Below the pieces are notes generated by a model. The model worked only from the letters and a program-made list of their open reading frames with translations. It had not been told where the DNA came from and did no database searches. 64,000 nt of DNA from NCBI RefSeq assembly GCF_022539665.2, contig NC_081337.1, positions 5,866,679 to 5,930,678 of the forward strand, read 5' to 3'. A program made the translations under genes and the position numbers. This document shows positions 12,791 through 23,311 of the stretch, piece after piece. This DNA is from Daphnia carinata. Lineage: Eukaryota > Arthropoda > Branchiopoda > Diplostraca > Daphniidae. The number at the start of each line of letters is the position of its first letter. Position 1 is the stretch's first letter.

Positions 12791-13979
12791 CAAAAATGAA
12801 AAAGTGGGAAGGCTATAGCCTTCTCACTTTTGTCAAAATCGGCCAAAATGGACATCTCTTGGAATTCGATTAAAACCACAGAGCATAGTCAAAATTGAAC
12901 GTTGAGTTCGATTATGTTAGTGGTTTTCTCGCTAAACCAGCCATTTTCAAAATAAACTAAAAAAATTCGATAAGTCGGGCTTATTTTTGCCGCTCGGCCG
13001 CCACAAATTTGTTTGTTTTTTATGTTTAATTCAAAAACTACAATGCCAATTAAAAAATAAACTAGATATTTGTGATTGGCATTCAATTCTGCATCGAATT
13101 CATGTGTTTTTAGCCAAATCTGAATTTTGGCCAAAAATGAAAAAGTGGGAAGGCTATAGCCTTCTCACTTTTGTCAAAATCGGCCAAAATGGACATCTCT
13201 TGGAATTCGATAAAAACCACAGAGCATAGTCAAAATTGAACGCTTATTCCAATTATGTTAGTGGTTTTCTCGCTAAACCAGCCATTTTCAAAATGAACTA
13301 AAAAAATTCGATAAGTCGGGCTTATTTTTGCCGCTCGGCCGCCACAAATTTGTTTGTTTTTTATGTTTAATTCAAAAACTACAATGCCAATTAAAAAATA
13401 AACTAGATATTTGTGATTGGCATTCAATTCTGCATCGAATTCATGTGTTTTTAGCCAAATCTGAATTTTGGCCAAAAATGAAAAAGTGGGAAGGCTATAG
13501 CCTTCTCACTTTTGTCAAAATCGGCCAAAATGGACATCTCTTGGAATTCGATAAAAACCGCACGGAATAGTCAAAGTTGAATGCTGATTTCGATTATGTT
13601 AGTGGTTTTCTCGCTAAACCAGCCATTTTCAAAATAAACTAAAAAAATTCGATAAGTCGGGCTTATTTTTGCCGCTCGGCCGCCACAAATTTGTTTGTTT
13701 TTTATGTTTAATTCAAAAACTACAATGCCAATTAAAAAATAAACTAGATATTTGTGATTGGCATTCAATTCTGCATCGAATTCATGTGTTTTTAGCCAAA
13801 TCTGAATTTTGGCCAAAAATGAAAAAGTGGGAAGGCTATAGCCTTCTCACTTTTGTCAAAATCGGCCAAAATGGACATCTCTTGGAATTCGATAAAAACC
13901 ACAGAGCATAATCAAAATTGAACGTTGAGTTCGATTATGTAAGTGGTTTTCTCGCTAAACCAGCCATTTTCAAAATAAA

Positions 13980-14480
13980 AGAAAAAAAGTGCAAAAACCG
14001 TTTTTTATTCCTTTTTGAAAGATCTTTGCTTTCCTCCAAGAATTCGCCCTTTTTTGGTACATGCTTTGCTGCTTGATATAGCTAAGAACAAATACATTAA
14101 GCAATCGTTAGTTTAGATTAAATGCAGATCATAATGCGCAAGTACGAAATCGTTCATTTATATGCATGTTACAGATGGTTCCCTGTGTTATTTTCGTCGT
14201 TAAAGGCAGGTGATGGAAGAACGCAACATCTTGATTTCCGCCTGACAACGGCGGAGAATGAATGTTCATAAAATTTTGACAGCGTGCGGCACACGTTATC
14301 TTTTTTGTAGTGGCTCTGCTTGCACATTGCGAGACGTTCAAAGTGTAAGGGCGAAGACACTGTTATCTTTTCCAATGGTTGTACCAATGATTTATATTCA
14401 TCGGTATTCCTATAAATTTTGCGTTTTGCAGAGTAACTACAACAGTATACTGAGAGTTACTTCTCAGGGCAGTAGGCAAA
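13980..14480. other. Spacer between the tandem array and the downstream gene
   Basis: The sequence after the last repeat copy holds no exon I recognise. It should contain the promoter of the gene starting at 14481. An in-frame TGA about 30 bases before that ATG separates it from any upstream reading frame. Confidence 0.5.
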
Positions 14481-16494
14481 ATGTTTATCGCAATTTTGAC
14501 TGTAGGGCTTATTGCCCTGGCGATTAGGTGGATTTTGAAACCGGAACCATCGCCCATATTTGGCATCTATTCTCGCCCAGGGAAATTTTACTATTTGAAA
14601 TTTGCCGCCTTTTATCTTCTGTTCACTCTCAGAAAGGTAAAAAAATCGAAATGCTTTTCTTCGCTCCAGTAGTTTATCCAAGATTGTATCACGCTACAAC
14701 AATGTGGCTCTCAACTTGCACGGTCCCATCACCATCACATCCTAAAACCGTCTGTCTTTGCTTAGACAAAATGTCATAAAAATTCGAGTAAAAAAAAAAC
14801 GGCTGAAATGGGAAACGTACACAAAATGTGCGATTTGATGATATTGTCATGGATTATTATAGTGGCAAAGCAAGCGGGCAAGAGCTGACGAAAATTTGAA
14901 AGCCGGCTACGGAATGAAATCTAAAGTCGATATTAGAGACATGGAATCTGTTCAAACGTTATCTGATCATCCAAAGGTAAATTAATTAGATAGTTTTTGT
15001 TAGAGAATTTTATTACTGATGGTCATTAAACCATCTTATTGAACGAAAACTGATGTTCCTCAGGCCATTGACGCCGTGTACTTTCAAGGAGGAAACAAAG
15101 ATGGCGTTTATTTCGTAGCAGCAACAGCGCGAAGGCCTCACCATGTCATCAACGGCTTCGTCTTCCTAAAGGTGAATAAAACAACATTTACTAGCCATCA
15201 AAGTTAAAAGTCCATTAATGTAAATATGAAATCTTTTTTAAATCCAAGGTTCCTGGAGAGGGGCTACTTACTAGTCCTAAACTGCCAGATTCCACCCTTT
15301 TTGGTACGGAAGATGAATTTGGTGCCGAAGGTTTAAAGTTCGAACCTTTAGAGCCGATGAGGAAGTGGAAAATGCAGTACAAAGGGCAACTCAAGTGTGA
15401 TATCTCTTCCTATTGATAAATCTCTAAACAACACATGGACTAGTATAGAACACTGGTGCTTATCTCTTGCACAGACGAAGTCAGACTGATGAGCTAGTTG
15501 ATGTTGAACTCGATGCAATTTGGAGCACAAATTTGAAACAATTTGATTTCGATACCGACATGTCCTCAACAGCCATTTCGCGTGCGATGGCTCGTGAACC
15601 TTGGAGCCGTGAATACTTTCAGATGCTCCAAGAGTAAATCTAAAATAATATAAACAACAAAGTATTTCCTTTTACGTTCAAGAAATCATTGCATCACAGG
15701 GCCCATCAAACACATTACGAGCAAATGGGAAGAACCAATGGAACAGTAAAAATCGGCGGGAAGTCTTACCCTTTCAACATCGATTCCATGCGAGATCACT
15801 CGTATGGTAAGAATCTTCTAAGCCAATGTGTTTTTGTTTTTTTAAATCATCAAAACCATGTCTGTTACCTTCCCAATTAGGCCATAAGCGTGAGTGGAAG
15901 TTACTTCACCGCTACGGTTTCCACACAATGACGCTGGAAGATGGCACGCGAATCAATGTTGGGATTGTAAGCCAGCCCTGTACTTCATCGGTGTAAGTTC
16001 TGCCGTTGGGTTTCACCACAGTCCACAATAAGACATAGACATCAAAATGCTTACAACAATTACAGGCTGGAGTTGGGCTATGTTTACTTAGCGGACGGTC
16101 GGCTGTTCCCGGTCGATGAGTGTGGCTTCAATATCTGGGACATAGGAGAGAATGGCTCACCACCAAAAGACTATCACTTCACGTTCAAAGCAGGTGACAT
16201 TTCAACAACAGCAACAAAAAAATGCATGTAATCCAATCCCCAAATGATGACATGTCACTTGTGCATATAACAGCCAATCGTTGGTGGAGCGTGCAAGTAA
16301 ACGTACAGGAAGCGCCCATCTTTCACATTGGATGGGAGTGGGAAGCGAGAATTCACGAGAGAATGTGCACGTTTGAAGTGAACGGCGTTCGAGGTTGGGG
16401 TATTTCCGAGTTCATGTACCGAAATATGTCCGGCCGACCAGAGGAATACAACCAAAGGGATCCCGAATGGACGCGAACTATCAATAAAGGTTGA
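14481..16494 (+). CDS. Conserved membrane-anchored protein of unknown function, 416 residues
   Basis: Exons: 14481-14636, 14863-14976, 15064-15171, 15249-15394, 15475-15633, 15700-15806, 15881-15992, 16066-16193, 16274-16494, all GT-AG and in frame. The N-terminus (MFIAILTVGLIALAIRW) is a likely signal anchor. The rest looks like a beta-rich soluble domain, with blocks such as AVYFQGGNKDGVYFV, RKWKMQYKGQLK, REWKLLHRYGFHTM, and HIGWEWEARI...CTFEVNG near the C-terminus. The alternating 'RKWK..YKG..K' and 'F..NG..GWG.SE..YR' blocks resemble, from memory, uncharacterised domains found in invertebrate proteins related to the non-catalytic part of PEP-synthase-like proteins; I am not certain of this. 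No catalytic motif is evident. The start is supported by an upstream in-frame TGA. The last intron was chosen because its retention gives an early stop. Confidence 0.85.
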
Positions 16495-16588
16495 CAAAGA
16501 AAAGCTTCGACAGTATTCATCTAAACAGAACACACCGGTGTGAATTCATCACACCTTACGCGCCACGCTATGAGAAAATTCCGATTAA

Positions 16589-16594
16589 AATAAA
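16589..16594 (+). terminator. Poly(A) signal of the 416-residue protein gene
   Basis: AATAAA lies 94 bases after the stop codon; a second AATAAA follows at 16663-16668. Confidence 0.6.
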
Positions 16595-18767
16595 ATTAAA
16601 AAAAAAAAAAAGTGTCACTGTCCTTGGTCAATACGATGATCAGTCTAAAAAGAAATCATAACAATAAAATGTTTTTATTATTTCGAAAAAGGAAACGAAT
16701 AACCCGGCCGATGAAATCTTTTCGTTGTCCAAGTTATTCTCAGTTTGTTCTCCTTCTTCTTCTGTTTGATGGATGAGCCAGCAGGAATGTGAACCCCCCT
16801 CCCTCAAACGAACGGGAGGCGTTATGGAAACGATGTGATGTCCCCCGGAGTAACTCGAGCATAGCTTAGACGACGGAGTTGATTTACTGAGCGGCTACCT
16901 AAGATTCAGGCTGATCAACCAACGATGGAGAAATCGTTTGAAAAAGAGTGGTGGGGGGAAGACTTCCCTTTCTCGGCTCGTTACAGAGTTGGGACGTCAT
17001 AGTCACATTCCTCTTTCTTGCACAACGATGCTAGGCGAGATAAAAAAAAAAACGAAGCCGGGATGGTCAACCCCGGCCTTCCCCCCCTACGGGCAGCAAA
17101 GCACGGGCATCCTCGCATGGACACGGACAGAAAAGGAGACACACACACATGAGCACGCTTACCGTTCTTTATGGCCGCTTTCGAAAACAAAACAAATACA
17201 AAATTATCTTGCTTCAACCAGCAGCATCTGGAAGTCCTTTTTTTTTCGCCTTTCGATTCCGTCTTGTCTACTAATTAGTTTATTCAAGATGTTTCATCAT
17301 GAGGTCCGCCCGTGACATAAAGGGAAAAAAAAAGCCACGCACATCTTTGATTGCACTTGTGTACGCAAAAAAAAAAAACAAGACGCATCCATAAATCTAG
17401 GACCAATCTGCCTTATACGAATTGTTGCTGATGAGCCGAACGATTTGGGCGAAGTTCTCAAGACATATAAACCGGCAGCGATAGAGAAACGAAAATTATA
17501 GCCTTTGACTTTCACGAAGTTTTCACTGAATTCTGCTGCCTCCGTTACGACTTACACAAGTCTCAGCCCTGCGGTGATGAATCAAGTAAGAAAAAAAAAA
17601 GAAAAAAAAAAAAGAAAGACAATGTAGAGAAACAAAAACAATTATTGGATACGCCATTGTTGATTGGAAATAGCCCGATGTTGATTGGGGGAAAAGCGCT
17701 ATGCAAATCCATTTTCGTTTTTCCCTCACGATTGGCACAGTGACTTGCCGGATGATCATTTTCTGTTCGGGAATTTCCTAACGGTTGTCTCAACAGGCTG
17801 TAGTGAAAAACACGAAATAAAAAGATGACCTATTCCACGTACGTCCATGTTTTTACCAGGAAAAAGGTAGCCGTATAAAAAGATAACAAGCAAAGTGGAC
17901 TGGAATTGAAGGCGATGTGAAAAGCCGATGGAGAGCGATAAACAAAATATGAAAGGTGAGCGCATTTGCAGCTTCACATTATTCAGGTACAGTTAGTTCT
18001 GTTTTTGCCCGATCCGTTATGTGTGATGATGAGTTTCGATAACGCCGAAATCCTTAATTTAGTCATCGTTCGAGAGAGGGCGCCGAGTGGGAAAACGCCC
18101 TAGTGGCTGCTGCGACGTGCACATCGTAAGAACAAAACATGTCGGCGATGATGATTTGTGAATCGAGCCGCAGGTTTCAAAAACATTTGGATCAAAGTTT
18201 TTCCTCTAAAATAGAAAAAAAAAAAAAACCGACATTGCCACAATAATCTCGAATCATGCTAGCGCTTCTGTTGATGACGAGCCGGCACTTAAATGCATTG
18301 TTCTCTGCTTGGTCATCGCCTGCCCTTTATAATTCTTCGTTACCTTCCAAGACATTTCCCCAGTTGAATTTTTGATAAGAGTTTTAAAGAGGGTTGTTGG
18401 CTTGCTGCCCGTATCCTTATCTGACTTTGTTATTTTGCGTGTGCCCGAGAAAAACTAATGCACCAGAACTTAACCCAAGAAAAATTTTAAAGGGAGAAAA
18501 GAGACAAAAATCCATCAATTCCAATCACACACATCGGGCAAGATAAAGCCTTGAAGTATTCTTTCTAAATATGTAACTTTCTTTCAAAAAGGTGAACTAG
18601 CTTAAATGGCCCATCTTTATTGTATTGGAAACGTGAGTGGACTTGCCAGTTGCACTAACGTCGTACTTTGTCTAGGTGTCATCTTGGGCGGGTGGTTACA
18701 TCGTCAAAGGAATTCCGAACGTTGATTGCTGATACGTTCCCACAATCTTGTATCGGGAAAAGGTGTA

Positions 18768-18944
18768 ATGGGTTTCTGCATTGTTTCGAACTTATTTTCA
18801 TTGGCCAGCCACATGAATCGAATATTCCCACAGATATTCAACTCGTTTGTAGATAAATACGAAAACTACACGAACAAAGCAATTCGAAATGTTTACATGT
18901 CGTTACGCAAGACCAACGCACACACGAAGACGACTGCAGACTAA
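18768..18944 (+). CDS. Possible 58-residue small protein
   Basis: The frame starts with an ATG in fair context (G at -3, G at +4). It has a mildly hydrophobic N-terminal part (MGFCIVSNLFSLASHM) and then a charged tail ending RKTNAHTKTTAD. An AATAAA follows at about 19014. I do not recognise the product. The segment is freer of homopolymer runs than its surroundings, which is the main reason to list it. It may equally be a chance frame. Confidence 0.15.
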   Translation: MGFCIVSNLFSLASHMNRIFPQIFNSFVDKYENYTNKAIRNVYMSLRKTNAHTKTTAD

Positions 18945-19786
18945 ACGTCATTCTCTGCGATTGACAGCTGAAATTTCAACGTTGCCAAATATTTCAAGTC
19001 CAACCGAATTTGAATAAAATGTGAAAGTTATTTTGTTTTTCTTTAAAATTCTTTTTTTTCCCCACGTGTCGCTCTTCTCCCTTGCACTCCTTTTGTATAA
19101 CATTTGTTAACCTTCACAACTGTACGCAATTTTAAATGAGAAGAATTCCAGTGATGTGATGGAAGCTCGACTCTAGTGTATCAGTCCATTCCTCCTCCTC
19201 CTTTTTGAGTTCAGATTTCCAACTACACAAACAAATAAGAATTTTTTTTTTTTTATATAGGTCCTTTTCGAGTTTGGTAGTCTTAAAGTCTTGACCAAAA
19301 TTTTTATTCATAGCCAAGGAAGTTGACTGCCTCTTTGTTTTGTTTTTTTGTTTTCTCCATCTTTTAGGTAGCAACATATAAATACAATGCACTGATGGTA
19401 CCATTTGGCTGCTGTCTGTCTCCAAGTTGGCCGGGCTGGGCTAGACAGAGAAGAAATACCCAGTTGCCCTGACTCCGACAGCTCCCATTAATTGTCGGTG
19501 CCTATGAGAGTGTGTACAAGAGTCACGAACCACTACCGTTACGTGTTTGGTTCTCGGTCGTCGAAAGTGGTCCGACTCGATGTCCATTGTCACCAGGTAG
19601 CGATCCATCGGTCTCTCAAACAAAAACAAAACTGACTCGTTTTTCTCGAGAGACTTCTTCCCTCTTTTTTTCGACTCTTAAGAATACGATAAGTGATTAC
19701 CGAGAAAACGGTCTTTTGAAACATCAGGACCTTTTGTCCAACCTGAGTTTCCATTACAAACCACACACATCAAACCACAACAAAAG

Positions 19787-19817
<31 letters not shown>
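19787..19817. repeat. Poly-A run of 31 bases
   Basis: Uninterrupted A run, one of the longest in the low-complexity zone. Confidence 0.95.
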
Positions 19818-19822
<5 letters not shown>

Positions 19823-20416
19823 CAACAAACCAAACAAATCCAGTCATTGTTTTATCTGTATAATTTATGTATTTTTATCGAAAGCACTTTTTGCCCAAAT
19901 TTCAGTCAACGGCACACAATTTCTGATTTCGGAAAAGAATCGGGAAAAATGAACGAGGAGCACAGACGCCGGGGGATCAGTTGGCAGGGAAATATCCCGT
20001 TCAACCATTCAAAAAGAATTTGGTGGGAGGAGAAAGAAAAATTATTGACAAAGGAAATAGATTTGGGATTTGTCAAAACAACAAAAACAAAACAAAAAAT
20101 ACAGTAAGAGGACGCTACGGAATCATGAAGGTCCGTTGCCCCTGGTTACACACGTTATATCGATAGAATTTTTGTTTTGCTTTTTTGCAGTGGTCGATTT
20201 TGATATTCTAAGCGGGAGAGAGAGAGTATACAGTTTTACAGTACACGAGATAGCGAAATAAAAAATAAAACAAAAAAAAAAAAACTTTTGAGGATTTGGG
20301 GTAGTAGAACAAACGGACGAGATACGGGGGGAGGAGGAGGAGGTTGTGTGTTTAATTGTTGGAGTGGATTACAAGGGAAATGTGTATGCAGAAGGACAAG
20401 AAAAATTGGGCTAGTA

Positions 20417-20460
20417 ACACACACACACTCACACACACACACACACGCGCGCACGCACGC
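20417..20460. repeat. (CA)n microsatellite grading into CG/CACG
   Basis: Alternating CA with one T interruption, followed by CGCGCGCACGCACGC. The purine-pyrimidine alternation is of the kind able to form Z-DNA. Confidence 0.9.
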
Positions 20461-23281
20461 AAATAACGAAAAATGTTCTCTTAATCGGAAGGGGCGAACC
20501 AACAATTTAGTTTCTTTTTTTTTCTTCTTTAAATTCATTATCGAAATCAAAATAAATATCTTGACACGGATGTACACCAACAGAAACGTCTAACTTTTAG
20601 TCGACTGAACGTCATCCCTCACTCAAATTCCTCCTCCCTTCTAGCGGGATAATAAAAGGGGAGGCAGGAAAAAAAAAATAACGATGAGAGAAAACCGGCT
20701 AATAGACAACATACGAGACGCATCACCGCCATATTTTTTTTCCCTTCCGAGTCGAGACTTTGATATCAAAACAAAACGGATATTTGTTTCTTTGTCTTTT
20801 TTTTTTGTTGTGTTTTTAAGTTTAGATTTTTTTTAATCAGCCCCCCCCCCCGTGCAAATAGTTTTCTCAATTTTTGCTTCTTTTTTGTTTTTGCTTTTTT
20901 TTTTCAATTTTATATGTGATTGTACAGCGAGCTATGGTACAGTTATGTACATTCGAAAAGACAATATCTTGTAAGCCATGTTTCTCATGTCGGTATGTTT
21001 TTTTTTACGGCGTGTGTTAAATTTAAACATTTATGTTTCGGTCAGTTACTCTTTTTTTTTTAAAGACTTTTGCCCGTTCCTAGCACGAAAAAAAAATAAA
21101 GGTTATCAAACGTTTTTGAGTACTTATATGTTGAATTAAACATAAACTGTACACTATGGACACGCACTCCTGAATAAGGGAGAGAAAAAAAAGTAATAGT
21201 GGGGGGGGGGGGGCAGTCATCAAAAAGAAAAAAAAATGAGCTATAAGAGGCAAAAAAAAAAAAATGTCCGTCAAATTTGGAAAACAAATCAATAATATCT
21301 TTTTTTTTTTGTTCCAGTCCCGCTACGTGTGTCTGCGTGTGTAGGGGGTGTAGCGGAGAGCATATGGAGAGAGAAATAGTTTTGACTTGGGGTGGGGGGG
21401 TGGGGGATGATATCAAGGAGGGACGGGGAAAGAAAAAAGAAATGAGAAGGCAACGTAGTAGAGTCGATGGAACACAAAACTGGTTCCACGTGCGCTTCGT
21501 GCGCTGTTGGCACTTTGCGTATCTTCACCATCGTGTTCCCCCTCCCCTCTTTTCTTAAAAAAAAAAAAAAAAAAATCAAAGAAGAGGCGGACTTGATCTG
21601 AGAGGAGAAGAAGAACTCTCGTGTTCCTTCAACATTTCTCTTTGGCTATGGATTCTTCGTATTCCATATAAGAGAGACTCGAGACAGGTAGGGGAGAGAA
21701 AAAGAGAGAAAAAAAAATTGAATAACAAGAAAACGAGTAGGAGGGAATGGTCTGGAGTGTTGGACAAACTTGAAAAATGATGATTCCAATAGTGTGACAC
21801 ACACAGAGCGAGAGGGACATGAAAGACAAAAAAAAAAAAAAAAAGATGGAAAAAAATAAAACAAAAAGGGCGTATTTATAGGACGCCATTCGACTGTCAT
21901 CACGCAAGCGGACAAGAAGGCAAATGTTGTTGATGCCGTGCAGGGGAAGGGATGAATGAGATTGAAAAAAGAAAAAAAATATATATATCTAAAATATAGA
22001 GCATTTATCCATAGATAGATAGAGTTAGAGAGAGAGAGAGAGAGATCTCGCAAAATGAAATAAGACACACTTTGGATGATCTATAAAATAGTGGAGAGGG
22101 AGGAGTGATCACGATTTTACACGACGACACAAACTGCTAACGACGAACGGAATCTCCTTTTTTTTGTGTGTGGTTTTTCTTTTTTTTTTGCTCTTCTTTG
22201 CCTTGATTTATATTACATTACATATCGATGTGGGGGAGTAAAGAGAGAGAGAAATAGAGTGGGGCAGTCTATGGCACTTGGGACGAAAGGGGAGGGATCT
22301 CTCTCTCGTGTTACGTCACGTTCTCTCTTTCTCTCTTGGAGCACAAAAAAACGCATTCGTAAATGTCATTCAACAACGTCACGGACAAGTCGCCAAAATA
22401 TTTTCCCTTTCACGCAGACACACACATAAAAAAAAAAAAGCAAAGGATGAAAGAGTGGAGGCATGTATGTGACAGACAATCAGAGAGAGAGGCTTTCCTT
22501 GTTACACATTTCTTTTTTTTGGCTTGTCTCTCTTTTGGTCAACTCTTTTTCAAAATCGGGAGAGGGGTTTTCCTTTATTTTTCCGCCCAGCGTGCAGACA
22601 CGAACTTGAGGGGGGGAAAAGAAATGAAAAGAAGAAAGAAATGTTGTACAACGTTTTCAAAAGGAGGAAAGGTGGTGGTAGGCACCCCATTTTTGTCACA
22701 CACATATTTTGGTAGAAAATAAGGAATTTGAGTTTGTTTGTTTGTTTTTTTTCAGACCTTTTTAGAGTTTTCCATTTAAAAAAAAAAAGGAGATTCCACC
22801 TCGTTTTTTGTTGTTGTTGGACTGTTACGGTGTGTGAACAGTTAAAACAAACTGACGTACACGAAAATAAAAGGTAGAATTATGTCACGAACTGGTCCCG
22901 TTCAACCTTCTTTTCTGTATCAATCTTTCATTTTTTCTGTGAATGTTTTATGATTTTGTCAAATTTCGGGGGTTGATCTCTTTCCTCATTCTAATTTTGG
23001 TCTCCAATTTCTGTTTGTTGTTGCCTAATTTTGGTCACATTTCTTCCCCTCCATTGTTTCCCGTTCCTTTTAACGTCGAGTTGGATGTTTTTTTTTTTTC
23101 GCTGCCGAGGATGATGTGTCTCGCTATATACGAAACAAGGACGCGGCTAACGTTTCGATGTGACAGCAAAAGTCGGGAAAATGCGAGCAAGCGAGCGTGA
23201 CGGTGACGAGAGAGCAGCAGGATAGACTTGTTTTGTTTTCTTTCTTCTTTTTTTTTTGTATGTTGTCTTGTTTGTTTGGTA

Positions 23282-23291
23282 TTTATTTATT
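23282..23291 (-). terminator. Overlapping proximal poly(A) signals of ephrin
   Basis: Two overlapping AATAAA motifs on the minus strand (TTTATTTATT on plus) lie 21-30 bases beyond the ephrin stop codon. Whether they are used, or more distal sites are, cannot be told from the sequence. Confidence 0.35.
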
Positions 23292-23311
23292 TTTTTTTTT
23301 TGTTATTCTTT

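Larger units (their letters stand above)
9058..13979. repeat. Tandem array of a 341-bp foldback repeat unit (about 14 copies)
   Basis: The anchor sequence GTCGGGCTTATT recurs at 9058, 9412, 9753, 10094, 10435, 10776, 11117, 11458, 11799, 12140, 12481, 12974, 13315 and 13656. The spacing is exactly 341 bp for all internal full copies. The first unit is 354 bp, one unit (12481-12973) is a 493-bp rearranged composite, and the last is truncated near 13979. Neighbouring copies are almost identical, so the array is recent or kept homogeneous. Each unit contains an imperfect 67-bp palindrome centred on CTATAG (10244-10310 in one copy), an AATGCCAAT/ATTGGCATT pair, an AAAACCAC/GTGGTTTT pair, and two GAATTC sites inside inverted ATCGAATTC/GAATTCGAT arms. 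I do not recognise it as a known satellite. Open frames of about 80 codons occur on both strands of each unit but look like by-products. Confidence 0.95.
16670..23280. other. Low-complexity spacer / possible distal 3' UTR of ephrin
   Basis: This 6.6 kb between the 416-residue protein gene and the ephrin stop is full of A, T and C/G runs and (CA)n, (GA)n and (CT)n tracts. I find no exon of a recognisable protein. One small open frame (18768-18944) is listed separately. Part of the right side could be ephrin 3' UTR if distal poly(A) sites are used. Confidence 0.5.

Noticed and set aside
9412-13911. Repeated 75-81-codon open frames on both strands, one pair per array unit
   Set aside because: They are identical because the DNA units are nearly identical. 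They overlap each other antisense, span the hairpins, resemble no known protein, and the unit variants and scrambled unit break them without compensation.
9058-13979. CRISPR-like reading of the regular array
   Set aside because: There are no short repeats with unique spacers. The whole 341-bp unit repeats, and the genes around it are eukaryotic.
16938-17315. 125-codon plus-strand frame
   Set aside because: Composition is driven by A runs and tandem CA. The peptide has no known domain and no conservation argument can be made.
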